Assembly: GCA_937927945.1 (NCBI GenBank)
Contig: CALEYW010000013.1
Coordinates: 30,836 to 94,835, forward strand
DNA from: an uncultured candidate division WPS-2 bacterium
Lineage (GTDB): Bacteria; Vulcanimicrobiota; Vulcanimicrobiia; Vulcanimicrobiales; Vulcanimicrobiaceae
DNA: 64,000 nucleotides
Direction of reading: 5' to 3'
The position numbers were made by a program, and so were the translations under genes. The notes below the pieces were generated by a model, which had not been told where the DNA came from, did not search any database, and saw nothing but the letters and a program-made list of their open reading frames with translations. Below, one piece after another: positions 32,216 through 40,470 of the stretch; within the stretch, counting starts at the first letter, position 1; each line of letters opens with the position of its first letter.

Positions 32216-33391
32216 TCATACCGGGTCCGGGGCGGCGGCCGGTACGATCGCCCGCGGCTGACGGCGGCGCCAGCGCAGGATCGGCTGCTCGAAGCCGTAC
32301 GTGAGCAGTGCCGATATCGCAATCGAAACCGGGATGAAGACAAACCACGATGCGAGCTGCCAGACATGGTCGTCGTGCGGGTCGGCGCCGACGTACGGCG
32401 TGAGGCGGTGTGCGAGCAGCTCGCGCGTGATCGGCAGGTGCCACAGATAGAGATTGTAGGAAATGGCGGCCAGGAACAGCAGCACGCGGTTGGCGAGCAC
32501 GAGCCGCAGCCACCGCGCGGCGAACAGCGATCCGAGCGCAACGGCTGAAATGGCGAGCGCGACGAGCGAACGGTGCTGCACCTTCCACGGCTCGGGCCAA
32601 TCCGGTTGGTTGTGCGCGATCGCGTAACAGTCGGTCGCGAGCAGCCAGAACGCGATCAGCCCGCCGATCGTCAACGCCGAGAAGAACCAGTGCCGCTGTG
32701 CGATCCGCGGGCGCTTCAGCGCCAGGTAGACGTACCCGTATGCGCACAGCATGCCGGCTGCGAAGAGGTCCAAGTAGGCCGGCAGCTGCGCTTCGCGCTG
32801 CGCGAGGAAATAGTGGTTGGCGAGCAGCGCCCAAATGCGCCAGGCGTTCGCGACGACGAACATCGCGACGGTAACCAGCAGCGGACTGCGCACGAAGGCG
32901 ATCGCCAGCAGCGGGAAGAGCACGTAGAACTGGATCTCCACGCCGAGCGACCACATGACCCCGTTGATCGAGCCGTGCGTCACGGCGAACCAGTTGTGGA
33001 TGAAGGCGAGATGGAAGGCGATGTCGCGCGCCGCTTCCCAGCCGTGCGCGTAGGTCTGGTACCCGATCGCCAGCATCACCGCGATGCACAACACGTACGA
33101 CGGGACGATCTTGAGGAACCGCCGGGCGTAGAAATGCCGCCAGGTCGGCGGCTCGGTCCCGCTCAGATGCGCCTGCACCAAGGGAAGCATCAGCACGAAG
33201 CCGGAGATGAAGAAGAAGAGCTCGACGCCGAGCCAGCCCGTTTCCGCCAGCGGCTGCAACGAGACGTTGACGAACGGGACGACGGCGCTCTGCCACGTCA
33301 CCTGCCAAACGTGATACCAGACGACCAAGAGGACGGCGATACCGCGCAGCCCATCGATCGTCGCGATACGCCCCTCGCGGACCAGATTCAT
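32216..33391 (-). CDS. Acyltransferase 3 family membrane protein (OafA/YrhL type)
   Basis: 391 residues with about ten membrane helices. The N-terminus I-D-G-L-R-G-I-A-V-L-L-V-V-W-Y-H has the R-x10-H signature of the family's catalytic region. F-F-F-I-S-G-F-V-L, F-Y-A-R-R-F-L-K-I-V-P and S-L-G-V-E-I-Q-F-Y follow, and S-Y-N-L-Y-L-W-H near the end. Such enzymes O-acylate surface sugars. ATG 33391 is used; TTG 33400 is nearby. Confidence 0.9.
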   Translation of the reverse strand: MNLVREGRIATIDGLRGIAVLLVVWYHVWQVTWQSAVVPFVNVSLQPLAETGWLGVELFFFISGFVLMLPLVQAHLSGTEPPTWRHFYARRFLKIVPSYVLCIAVMLAIGYQTYAHGWEAARDIAFHLAFIHNWFAVTHGSINGVMWSLGVEIQFYVLFPLLAIAFVRSPLLVTVAMFVVANAWRIWALLANHYFLAQREAQLPAYLDLFAAGMLCAYGYVYLALKRPRIAQRHWFFSALTIGGLIAFWLLATDCYAIAHNQPDWPEPWKVQHRSLVALAISAVALGSLFAARWLRLVLANRVLLFLAAISYNLYLWHLPITRELLAHRLTPYVGADPHDDHVWQLASWFVFIPVSIAISALLTYGFEQPILRWRRRQPRAIVPAAAPDPV

Positions 33392-33408
33392 CGGTGGCAA
33401 GTTGGCGC

Positions 33409-33442
33409 GACCCGGGGGCGACCCCTCGCCGGGGCCCGGGTC
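33409..33442. promoter_or_regulatory. Nested GC hairpin between divergent genes
   Basis: GACCCGGG (33409-33416) pairs with CCCGGGTC (33435-33442). Inside, GGCGA (33417-33421) pairs with TCGCC (33426-33430) across CCCC, leaving a GGGG bulge. It lies between the divergent acyltransferase and Bax-inhibitor genes and probably belongs to a 5' leader. Confidence 0.4.
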
Positions 33443-33491
33443 GGTGCTGGGGCGTAACCCTTGCGGCCGCCGGCCGGTAGAAGGAGTCGCG

Positions 33492-34157
33492 ATGTACCAA
33501 TCACGCTACCAGCCGCGCGGCGCCTACGCCCCGGCGGTCAACACGCCGGCTCTGCTCGGCCAGGTTCTGGGGATCACCGGCGTCGGCTTCCTGATCACCG
33601 CACTTGCGGCATATCTCTTCCGCGGCATCTCGCCCGGCGGCGGCCTGATCGCGCTGATCGGCGGCTTCGTGCTGCTCTTCGTCATGCAGGCGGTACGCAA
33701 CAACGGCCAGGTCGCACTGCTCGTCTTCTATGCCTTCACCTTCCTCGAGGGGATCGGCCTCGCGCCGACGATCCAGCGCTACGTCGCCGCGATCGGGCCC
33801 GACGTCGTTGTCAACGCGGCCGGCACGACCGGCTTCGGGATGCTCGTCCTGGGCGGCGTTGCGTTCGTGTTCTCGGTCGACTGGCGGCGCTTCACCGGCA
33901 TCGCGTTCGGCCTGCTGATCGCGCTGATCGTCGTCGGCATCATCTCGGCGTTCACGCACTTCCTGCACCCCGGCACGTATGCGTGGCTCACGCTCGGCGT
34001 CTTCACGCTCATCACCTTGATCGACTTCAGTCGCATCCGGGCCGGCGGCGACGGGAATACGCCCGTCCAGCTGGCCGTCTCGATCTACCTCGATGCGATC
34101 AATATCTTCCTCGCGCTGCTGCAGCTCTTCGGAATGCGCTCCAGCCGCGACGATTGA
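33492..34157 (+). CDS. Bax inhibitor-1/YccA family membrane protein
   Basis: 221 residues, seven hydrophobic helices after a short Arg/Tyr-rich N-terminus. F-Y-A-F-T-F-L-E-G-I-G-L-A-P and the closing A-V-S-I-Y-L-D-A-I-N-I-F-L-A-L-L-Q-L-F-G are the typical BI-1 helices, with the family's conserved D-x-I-N-I-F-L near the end. Related proteins act as pH-gated calcium leaks; the bacterial role is unclear. AAGGAG (33481-33486) sits five bases before ATG. Confidence 0.92.
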   Translation: MYQSRYQPRGAYAPAVNTPALLGQVLGITGVGFLITALAAYLFRGISPGGGLIALIGGFVLLFVMQAVRNNGQVALLVFYAFTFLEGIGLAPTIQRYVAAIGPDVVVNAAGTTGFGMLVLGGVAFVFSVDWRRFTGIAFGLLIALIVVGIISAFTHFLHPGTYAWLTLGVFTLITLIDFSRIRAGGDGNTPVQLAVSIYLDAINIFLALLQLFGMRSSRDD

Positions 34158-34213
34158 TCCGCGCCACGCAAAGGCTGAATCCCCGCCCTCTCCGGCGAAG
34201 TTGAGGGAGGTAT

Positions 34214-35662
34214 ATGGCACGGGCGTACGACTCGGAAGCGGTACAACCGGCCGGTGACGTCCTGCACGAGGCGTGCGGGATCACGGCAGTGTACGCTCCG
34301 GGCGAAGACGTCGCCCGGCTCGTCTATTTCGGCCTCTACGCGCTCCAGCATCGCGGCCAGGAGAGCGCCGGAATCGCGGTCGGCAACGGCAGCACGATCG
34401 ACAGCCATCGCGAGATGGGCCTCATCACCGGCGTCTTCGACGAAGAGATTCTGGTTCGGCTGAAGGGCGATTTCGCGATCGGCCACACGCGCTATTCCAC
34501 CACCGGCAGCTCGATCGTCGTCAACGCGCAGCCGTTCATCGAAGAGTCCGATCTCGGACCGTTCGCCTTCGCGCACAACGGCAACCTGACCAACGCCGAC
34601 GAGCTCGCGCTCACGTTGCCCGCCGACGTCCGCATGAGCGCGACGTCCGACTCGGAAGTGCTGGCGAAGATCATCGCGCGCGCCGAGGGCGCGACGTGGA
34701 CCGAGAAGATCAAAGCCGCGATGCGCGTCGCCGAAGGCGCGTATTCGGTCGTGATGTGCACGCGCGACGCGATCTACGGCTTCCGCGACCCGTGGGGCGT
34801 GCGGCCGCTGTGCATCGGCACGTACGGCGATCGCGGCTACATGATCGCCTCCGAATCGTGCGCGCTCGCGACGGTCGGGGCGCACTACTTGCGCGAGCTC
34901 GAAGCCGGCGAAGTCGTCGTCGTCGACGAGGGTGGGATCCGCACCGAGCACACCGAGGTGATCAAACCGCCCGCGCTGTGCATGTTCGAGTACATCTACT
35001 TCGCGCGGCCCGACTCGGTCCTCAGCGGCCGTTCGATCTACATGGCGCGCTACGAGATGGGACGCGCGCTGGCCCGCCAGCATCCCACCGACGCCGACGT
35101 CGTGATGGCGATCCCCGACAGCGCGATCCCGGGCGGCATCGGGTACGCTGCCGAGAGCGGGATCCCGTACGTCGAAGGGCTCATCAAGAACCGCTACATC
35201 GGGCGCACGTTCATCAGCCCCGATCAGCGCATGCGCAATCAAGGCGTGCGGCTCAAGTTCAACCCGGTCGTGGAGAACCTGCGCGGTCAGCGGGTCGTCG
35301 TGGTCGACGATTCGATCGTGCGCGGAACAACCACGCCGCGCATCGTCTCGCTGCTGCGCGACGTCGGCGTGCGCGAGGTGCATCTGCGCATCACCTCACC
35401 GCCGATCGTTCACCCGTGTTATCTCGGCGTCGACATGGCGACCTACGCCGAACTGATCGCGGCGAACCTGACCGTCGAACAGATCTGCGAAAAAGTCGGC
35501 GCGGACTCGCTGGGCTATCTGAGCATCGAAAACCTGGTCGCGTCGACCGGCCGCGAACGCCAAGATTTCTGCCTGGGCTGCCTCAACGGGAAATACCCGA
35601 GCATCCCGGCCGTCTCGCACGGCAACCTGCAGTCGGACCGGCAGCCCGCGCTCAAAGCCTAG
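34214..35662 (+). CDS. purF: Amidophosphoribosyltransferase
   Basis: 482 residues. It commits PRPP to purine synthesis, forming phosphoribosylamine. The catalytic cysteine (C-G-I-T-A-V-Y) is preceded by a short propeptide of about 20 residues that must be removed. The PRPP loop is V-V-V-V-D-D-S-I-V-R-G-T-T-T. Near the C-terminus F-C-L-G-C-L-N-G-K-Y-P gives the cysteine pair of the iron-sulfur-type PurF known from Bacillus. RBS GGGAGG is just upstream. A strong terminator follows. Confidence 0.97.
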   Translation: MARAYDSEAVQPAGDVLHEACGITAVYAPGEDVARLVYFGLYALQHRGQESAGIAVGNGSTIDSHREMGLITGVFDEEILVRLKGDFAIGHTRYSTTGSSIVVNAQPFIEESDLGPFAFAHNGNLTNADELALTLPADVRMSATSDSEVLAKIIARAEGATWTEKIKAAMRVAEGAYSVVMCTRDAIYGFRDPWGVRPLCIGTYGDRGYMIASESCALATVGAHYLRELEAGEVVVVDEGGIRTEHTEVIKPPALCMFEYIYFARPDSVLSGRSIYMARYEMGRALARQHPTDADVVMAIPDSAIPGGIGYAAESGIPYVEGLIKNRYIGRTFISPDQRMRNQGVRLKFNPVVENLRGQRVVVVDDSIVRGTTTPRIVSLLRDVGVREVHLRITSPPIVHPCYLGVDMATYAELIAANLTVEQICEKVGADSLGYLSIENLVASTGRERQDFCLGCLNGKYPSIPAVSHGNLQSDRQPALKA

Positions 35663-35690
35663 CCGCCGCAGCCGCGGGCAGCTAGGCTTT
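35654..35690 (+). terminator. Terminator hairpin after purF
   Basis: AAAGCCTAGC (35654-35663) and GCTAGGCTTT (35681-35690) are perfect 10-base inverted arms; the purF stop lies in the left arm. A T/A-rich end on both sides lets it serve both purF and the converging gene. Confidence 0.65.
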
Positions 35691-35704
35691 GCCGCACATT
35701 ACGG

Positions 35705-36262
35705 TTACTTGTAGAAGACGGTGAGCGAGCCGCTCGGGCTCGAGTTGACGGCGATCACACGATTGAGCGTGACGGGGCTGCTGATTTTTTGCGCCGTGCT
35801 GAGATTGCCGAGCGCGGTCGTGAAGCTCATGTTCTGGCTGCCATTTGCGGTGTCGGTGACGCTCACGCCCGAGAGCGCCTGACGCAAGCTTTGGATCTGG
35901 GCGTCTCTCTTGGTCACCGCGTCGGTAAGCGCGGCGGCGCTCTTACCCTTGGCGAGATCGCCCGCGTTGACGAGCTGGATGCTCGAGAGCGGTACGTTGT
36001 TCATCGACTTGAGGGCGGTGGTTTGGGTGTCGATGTTCGAGAGGGCCGACGCGAGTTGGCTGACGTCGGCCTTGGTCGTGACCTGCGTATCAGTCTGAGC
36101 CGGCGGAGCGGGCTGAGACGGAGAGCCTTGTGACGGAGCGCCCTGTGGCGGAGCGCCCTGTGGCGGAGCGGCGGGCGTCGTCTGTGCGGATGCGACGAAC
36201 GGGGTGACCGAAAGCGCGCAAAATGCAAGCGTGCCGGTCATCATCATGCGATGAAGTTGCAT
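35705..36262 (-). CDS. Secreted protein with Pro/Gln repeats, unknown
   Basis: 185 residues. A signal peptide (M-Q-L-H-R-M-M-M-T-G-T-L-A-F, ending A-S-A-Q) is followed by a low-complexity linker of Q-G-A-P-P and Q-G-A/S-P-S repeats. Then comes a helical part with several conserved-looking Ser/Thr-Leu stretches (D-I-Q-T-T-A-type heptads, V-T-K-R-D-A-Q-I-Q-S-L-R). No enzyme motif. ATG 36260-36262 is preferred over the upstream start as it leads straight into the signal peptide. Confidence 0.6.
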   Translation of the reverse strand: MQLHRMMMTGTLAFCALSVTPFVASAQTTPAAPPQGAPPQGAPSQGSPSQPAPPAQTDTQVTTKADVSQLASALSNIDTQTTALKSMNNVPLSSIQLVNAGDLAKGKSAAALTDAVTKRDAQIQSLRQALSGVSVTDTANGSQNMSFTTALGNLSTAQKISSPVTLNRVIAVNSSPSGSLTVFYK

Positions 36263-36337
36263 GGGCCCGCCTGTGCCCATCTCGGATTGAAAATTACGTT
36301 GTGAGCGCACGCTCGGGCCGCACCCCGAAACGGCATT

Positions 36338-36793
36338 TCAATCGGCTTGCGCGTCATTCGGTGCGACGACAGTGTTCCAATCCACATCTTCTGGGCGTAC
36401 GCCGGACGCGACGGCAGCGAGGCGCGGCAAGAAGTACGCCCATCCAGCGGCATGCAGTGCCGTCGAACGCGTCGGAAGTCCAGTGTGCTTGAGCGTGACG
36501 CGCGTGCCGCAATCGAGCTGCGCGAGTTGGAATTCGACGGCGGACGAACCGGGAGGATGATCGGCGCTGCCGAGGACGCCCCACGTGAGCACGAGCCGCC
36601 GTGGAGCGTCGACCTCGACGAACCGCCCGCGAATCTCCGAGCCGTGGACGTGCATCGCGAAACGTCCACCCGCGGTAGGCTCGACGTCCACGCGCTCTCC
36701 CATCCAGGCGGACAGCCCGTCGACCGTCACGAGGTGTTCCCACACGACGTCGGGAGGTGCGTCGATGTCGATCGACGTCTCGTGTTCAGCCAC
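36338..36793 (-). CDS. SRPBCC/AHSA1-like protein
   Basis: 151 residues of the START-like SRPBCC fold: I-D-I-D-A-P-P-D-V-V-W-E-H-L-V, G-G-R-F-A-M-H-V-H-G, R-R-L-V-L-T-W-G-V-L and the closing helix H-A-A-G-W-A-Y-F-L-P-R-L. Such domains bind hydrophobic ligands, and small ArsR-SRPBCC pairs are common in bacteria. GTG start overlaps the end of the ArsR gene by eight bases. Confidence 0.85.
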   Translation of the reverse strand: MAEHETSIDIDAPPDVVWEHLVTVDGLSAWMGERVDVEPTAGGRFAMHVHGSEIRGRFVEVDAPRRLVLTWGVLGSADHPPGSSAVEFQLAQLDCGTRVTLKHTGLPTRSTALHAAGWAYFLPRLAAVASGVRPEDVDWNTVVAPNDAQAD

Positions 36794-37124
36794 GGCCGCG
36801 CGTCCGGGCGGTGTGTTCGGCGGCACTCTTGAGCGCCGCGAGCCGCTTCGGCCAGAACGATTCGAGGAAGTCTGCAACGACGTCGAGCGTGTCGGCTCGC
36901 AGTGCGAACAGGTGGCGGGTGCCGTCGCGCTCGGCATGCACGAGTCCGGCCTCACGGAGCACACGGAGATGATGCGACGTCACCTGCTGCGAGAGCAAGA
37001 GACTCTTCGCGAGGTCCCCGACCGCGCGTGGCGTCGACCGAACCGCCCGCAAAATCAGCCGTCGATTGGGATCGGCGAGCGCCTTCAGCACCACATCGAG
37101 TTCGGCTGCCGCGGCAGCGGTCAC
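36786..37124 (-). CDS. ArsR-type regulator
   Basis: 112 residues with an ArsR winged helix: L-K-A-L-A-D-P-N-R-R-L-I-L-R, L-L-S-Q-Q-V-T-S-H-H-L-R-V-L-R-E-A-G-L-V. No cysteine metal site is seen, so it is not a classical arsenic sensor. GTG start overlaps the preceding NTF2-like gene by four bases, and it overlaps the SRPBCC gene. It likely controls this three-gene operon. Confidence 0.9.
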   Translation of the reverse strand: MTAAAAAELDVVLKALADPNRRLILRAVRSTPRAVGDLAKSLLLSQQVTSHHLRVLREAGLVHAERDGTRHLFALRADTLDVVADFLESFWPKRLAALKSAAEHTARTRGRG

Positions 37125-37510
37125 GGAGCCGGCACCAGCGCTCGGAACGCCGCCGTATCGAACACGAGACGTGCCGACACGATGAGCCCGTTCTTCACGG
37201 TGTGCCACTCGCTCATCACGATGGGCCCGTGGCGCTCGGGCGTGCCGAGTTCGAACTCGTATACGGTCGAGACGTCGGCGCCGTCCACCCATTGCCGGAG
37301 CACCCGGTGCCCGCGCGCGATCCGGCCGAGACCGGCCGCGCCGGCGAAGAAGGCCTCCTTGTCGTCCGTGCGGATAAACGGCCCTTCGAACGCGAACCCG
37401 TCGGCGACGAGTGCTCGCGCTTGCTCGACCCTCCACGACGTGAAGGCGTCCAGGTAGGCATTGACGACCGCGAGAGCTTCCCGCGGGACGGTCCGATCGG
37501 TAATACTCAT
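37121..37510 (-). CDS. NTF2/SnoaL-like protein
   Basis: 129 residues, cone-shaped NTF2 fold: V-N-A-Y-L-D-A-F-T-S-W-R-V-E-Q-A, F-A-F-E-G-P-F-I, V-Y-E-F-E-L-G-T-P and M-S-E-W-H-T-V-K-N-G-L-I. These bind small hydrophobic molecules or act as isomerase/hydrolase. First gene of the operon with the ArsR and SRPBCC genes. Confidence 0.82.
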   Translation of the reverse strand: MSITDRTVPREALAVVNAYLDAFTSWRVEQARALVADGFAFEGPFIRTDDKEAFFAGAAGLGRIARGHRVLRQWVDGADVSTVYEFELGTPERHGPIVMSEWHTVKNGLIVSARLVFDTAAFRALVPAP

Positions 37511-37519
37511 GAAGACATG

Positions 37520-37537
37520 TACAAATAGTGACTTGTA
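37520..37537 (-). promoter_or_regulatory. Palindrome before the NTF2-ArsR-SRPBCC operon
   Basis: TACAA (37520-37524) and TTGTA (37533-37537) form an inverted repeat nine bases upstream of the first start codon, a plausible ArsR operator. Short arms, so moderate support. Confidence 0.4.
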
Positions 37538-37713
37538 TTAACCTGCGGAACAGCGCTTCTTCGGGACTCCTCTGGCACCCGTGCTTTCACAACGGGCGGG
37601 GTCTAAGCTTGTCTTACTAGGCACACGAGGCAGGTGTAGCTCAGACGTCAGCGTAAACCGCGGAACGCCAGAGCCCGTTCTCAAGGACGCGGCTCCGGTC
37701 GTCACGGAATATC

Positions 37714-37857
37714 ATGCCGAAGAAAGTGCGGGACGCGATCAAGCTCGTTCAAAGCGACGGCTGGCGCCTTTGGCGGACACGCGGCTCACATCGCCAGTAC
37801 GCGCACGACGTAAAGCCTACTTATAACAGTATCCTAAAGCAGGCAGGCCTCAAATGA
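37714..37857 (+). CDS. hicA: HicA-like toxin, shortened
   Basis: 47 residues (HicA is usually about 60). The N-terminal helix and D-G-W-R-L-W-R-T-R-G-S-H-R-Q-Y-A-H carry the catalytic-type His. The family's middle strand and loop are missing: the protein jumps from H-D-V-K-P straight to the final helix, S-I-L-K-Q-A-G-L-K. HicA is an mRNA-cleaving toxin; the deletion may have disabled it. ATGA overlap with hicB. Confidence 0.7.
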   Translation: MPKKVRDAIKLVQSDGWRLWRTRGSHRQYAHDVKPTYNSILKQAGLK

Positions 37858-38162
37858 GCGATTACGCGATCAAAATCGAAGGAACAGCGACGGGATTTTC
37901 CGCGTATGTACCGGAGCTGCCTGGGGTCATTGCGGCGGGTGACAGTTACGAAGAGACGCGCAAGCTTATCGAGGAAGCGATCGCATTTCATCTCGAGGGG
38001 CTACAGCTTCAATCCGGACTGTTCCGAGATGCCTGGTCTAGTTCGACGGCCACATTCGAGGCGCCGCACGTCTTCGATTTGCTCCTGTACGATCAGCATG
38101 GTGCAGAGTTGCGCGTTGGCGGAAAAGACACGGCACCGTATCGTCAGCCTGCGATCGCCTAG
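37854..38162 (+). CDS. hicB: HicB-like antitoxin
   Basis: 102 residues. The N-terminal HicB partial RNase-H-like fold is clear: Y-A-I-K-I-E-G-T-A-T-G-F-S-A-Y-V-P-E-L-P-G-V-I-A-A-G, then E-A-I-A-F-H-L-E-G-L. The C-terminus lacks an obvious DNA-binding domain. It would neutralise HicA; it overlaps that gene by four bases. Confidence 0.82.
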   Translation: MSDYAIKIEGTATGFSAYVPELPGVIAAGDSYEETRKLIEEAIAFHLEGLQLQSGLFRDAWSSSTATFEAPHVFDLLLYDQHGAELRVGGKDTAPYRQPAIA

Positions 38163-38167
38163 CGCCG

Positions 38168-38611
38168 GTGGAAGCAACGCTACTTCTCGCCGATGCAGCG
38201 CAGGGCTCGCCGGATGGGAAAGTCCACGCCCTCGGAATAGGGTGGCAACACACGTCATCCCCTACGCCGCCTACCGCAGTCATCATTATCCTTCACGTCC
38301 CGTGGTCCGATACTAACAAAAAGTTCAAGTGGGAATTGGACTTAATGGACGGCGATGGTAAACCGGTCCTTGTTCCGCAGGCTCCAAATGTTCTCGCGAA
38401 GATACACATGGAACAGGAACTCGAGGTTGGCAGACCGCCTGGAATTAAGGCGGGCACCTCAATCAATGTTCCGATCGCTTTCAATGTTGGCCCTCTGCCA
38501 TTGCGGCCAAATGGGACGTTTGAATGGGTTCTAAAAATCGGCGATAGAAATTGGCGCCTGCCATTCTGGACGCGCGATGCAGGGCAGCCCGGTATGCCGC
38601 CGCAGTCTTAG
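38168..38611 (+). CDS. DUF6941-like protein
   Basis: 147 residues, beta-rich, resembling the DUF6941 pattern M-E-A-T-L-L-L-A-D-A-A-Q with later H-V-P-W and L-D-L-M-D-G-D-G-K-P. GTG start six bases after hicB. Function unknown. Codon use is less GC-rich than in neighbours, as in the hicAB pair, suggesting the 37.7-38.6 kb segment was acquired. Confidence 0.6.
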   Translation: MEATLLLADAAQGSPDGKVHALGIGWQHTSSPTPPTAVIIILHVPWSDTNKKFKWELDLMDGDGKPVLVPQAPNVLAKIHMEQELEVGRPPGIKAGTSINVPIAFNVGPLPLRPNGTFEWVLKIGDRNWRLPFWTRDAGQPGMPPQS

Positions 38612-38807
38612 CAGGTGACGAGACCCCCTTTTGCGTTCTGGTACGAACGACGTCGTCAATCGCGCGACTGTTGTCACCCTTTCTACGATTCGCGGGATTC
38701 GCTCGGAAGGACCGTTCGACCGGAAGACCGGCTGAGCCAGCAGACCATGCACTCTAGAGCGCTCTGCGTGACGGGCGTTTCACCCGCGAACAGTCCCTTC
38801 AGATGGT

Positions 38808-40244
38808 TCAGGCGGCGGTCGAACGAGAGGCGTCCATGTCTGATTCTCTTTCCGTGGACGGGGGCTGCAGCACGGTCGCCGCGATGATGCCTGCCGCGAC
38901 GAGGCAGCCCGCGCAGATGCCGAAGGCGAGATGGTAGCCGGCCGCTAGTGCCGTCGCGTTGACGGCGCCCGACGCGAGCGCGTCGCGCGTTCGCGAGGCA
39001 GAGATCGTCGCCAAGACGGCAAGTCCGAATGCGCCGCCGACTTGCGCCGTCGTGTTGATGAGCCCGGAGATCAGGCCGGCGTCGCTCGACGTCGCGCCCG
39101 ACATCGCGAACATCATCATCGACGGAAAGGCCACGCCCATCCCGATGCCGATCAGCAGCATCGCGGGGAAGAGCGTGGTGACGTATGACGCGTCGAGCGG
39201 CGCGACGGCGAACACCGCGAGGCCGGCCGCGGAGAGGACCACGCCGCCGATCACCACCGCGCGCGGCCCGAAGCGCGTGCTCAGCCGCGCCGACCAGCCC
39301 AGCGAGAGCGCACCGATCGCAACGGTCACCGGGAGAAAGGCGAGCCCCGTCGCGACCGCGTCGTAGCGGAGCACGTGCCGCATATAGAGCGAGTCGAGAA
39401 AGAAGAAGCCGAACATCCCCGCGACCAGCAGCAGCTGGAGGACGTTGCTTCCCGAAATATTGCGCGAGCGGAACAGCTGCAGCGGGAGCAGCGGTTTGGC
39501 CGCGGTCGCCTGCCGTACGAGGAACGCGACGAACAGGACGAGCGCGGTCGCGCCGAAGCCGAGCGTCTGCGTGGAGGCGAGGCCCGCGACCGGAAGCTCG
39601 ACGACCGTATAGACCGCGAGCATCAGCGATGCGGTGATGAGCACCGCGCCGAGCGCATCCGCCCCTGCGCGCAACCCGATGCCGGCGGCGGATTCGAGGA
39701 GGCGCAGCGCCACGATCGTCGCCGCGATCCCGATCGGCACGTTGATGAGGAAGATCCAATGCCAGTTGACCAGCTGCGAGAGGGTCCCACCGAGCAGCAA
39801 GCCGATCGAACCGCCGGCCGACGCGGTGAAGTTGAAGACGCTCATCGCTTTCGTGCGCTCGTGCGGCGCTTCGAACATGGTGACGATCATCGCCAGGATG
39901 ACCGAAGCCGCCATCGCGCCGCCGATCCCTTGCACGAACCGTGCGGCGACGAGCAGCTCCCGCGTCCACGCGATGCCGCACAACAGCGATGCGAACGTGA
40001 ACAAGGCGATGCCGGCGACGAACACGCGTTTGCTGCCGATCAGGTCGCCGACGCGGCCGGCGAGCAGCAGCAGGCCGCCGAAGGCGATCATGTACGCATT
40101 GACGACCCAGGCGAGGTTCGCTTGCGAAAAGCCGAGATCGGCCTGGATCGACGGCAGCGCGACGTTCACGACCGTCGAGTCGAGAACGATCATCAGCATG
40201 CCCACACACAGCACGACCAGCGAGATCCAACGTTTATCCAACAC
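38808..40244 (-). CDS. MFS drug efflux pump (DHA2/EmrB-like)
   Basis: 478 residues, 14 membrane helices expected. Motif D1/A features are visible: L-D-S-T-V-V-N-V-A-L-P, G-R-V-G-D-L-I-G-S-K-R-V-F and A-R-F-V-Q-G-I-G-G-A. The C-terminal stretch S-G-L-I-N-T-T-A-Q-V-G-G-A-F-G matches drug/H+ antiporters of this family. Starts GTG 40244, at direct repeats that may be an operator. No adjacent regulator. Confidence 0.93.
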   Translation of the reverse strand: MLDKRWISLVVLCVGMLMIVLDSTVVNVALPSIQADLGFSQANLAWVVNAYMIAFGGLLLLAGRVGDLIGSKRVFVAGIALFTFASLLCGIAWTRELLVAARFVQGIGGAMAASVILAMIVTMFEAPHERTKAMSVFNFTASAGGSIGLLLGGTLSQLVNWHWIFLINVPIGIAATIVALRLLESAAGIGLRAGADALGAVLITASLMLAVYTVVELPVAGLASTQTLGFGATALVLFVAFLVRQATAAKPLLPLQLFRSRNISGSNVLQLLLVAGMFGFFFLDSLYMRHVLRYDAVATGLAFLPVTVAIGALSLGWSARLSTRFGPRAVVIGGVVLSAAGLAVFAVAPLDASYVTTLFPAMLLIGIGMGVAFPSMMMFAMSGATSSDAGLISGLINTTAQVGGAFGLAVLATISASRTRDALASGAVNATALAAGYHLAFGICAGCLVAAGIIAATVLQPPSTERESDMDASRSTAA

Positions 40245-40263
40245 TTAAGTAACAACTTAGGTA
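40243..40263 (-). promoter_or_regulatory. Direct repeats at the efflux pump start
   Basis: ACTTAAGTA (40243-40251) and ACTTAGGTA (40255-40263) repeat with a 12-base period; the first contains the palindrome ACTTAAGT and covers the GTG start. Likely a repressor site for the pump, by position. Confidence 0.45.
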
Positions 40264-40279
40264 TTGGAGAGCCCGTCTC

Positions 40280-40408
40280 CTACATCGGGCGGCCTGCCCG
40301 CAGGTCGTACTCTTCCGGTTCGTCGGGATCGAGCGGGTCGTTCGAAGGCGCCCCCGGCTGCTGCCCCGGCACGTCGGGGTCGGGCAGCATCGGTTCTTGC
40401 GGCTGCAT
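40280..40408 (-). CDS. Possible 42-residue acidic Pro-rich peptide
   Basis: ATG 40408 (minus) encodes an acidic peptide rich in Pro, Asp and Glu (M-Q-P-Q-E-P-M-L-P-D-P-D-V-P-G, then D-P-L-D-P-D-E-P-E-E-Y-D). It lies downstream of pepA and upstream of the efflux pump's leader. RBS is weak. No homologue recognised; it could be chance. Confidence 0.35.
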   Translation of the reverse strand: MQPQEPMLPDPDVPGQQPGAPSNDPLDPDEPEEYDLRAGRPM

Positions 40409-40427
40409 GTTTTCCGCGTCTACCCAT

Positions 40428-40460
40428 CGCGCCACCCCAGCCAATGCTCAGGGTGGCGCG
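40428..40460 (-). terminator. Hairpin after pepA
   Basis: CGCGCCACCC (40428-40437) and GGGTGGCGCG (40451-40460) are perfect 10-base arms with a 13-base loop, just beyond the pepA stop. No T-run. Confidence 0.5.
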
Positions 40461-40470
40461 GGGGCGAGGC

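Noticed and set aside
37633..37705. tRNA-like start (AGGTGTAGCTCAG)
   Set aside because: No T-arm, anticodon stem or matching acceptor end follows; only the D-arm motif is present.
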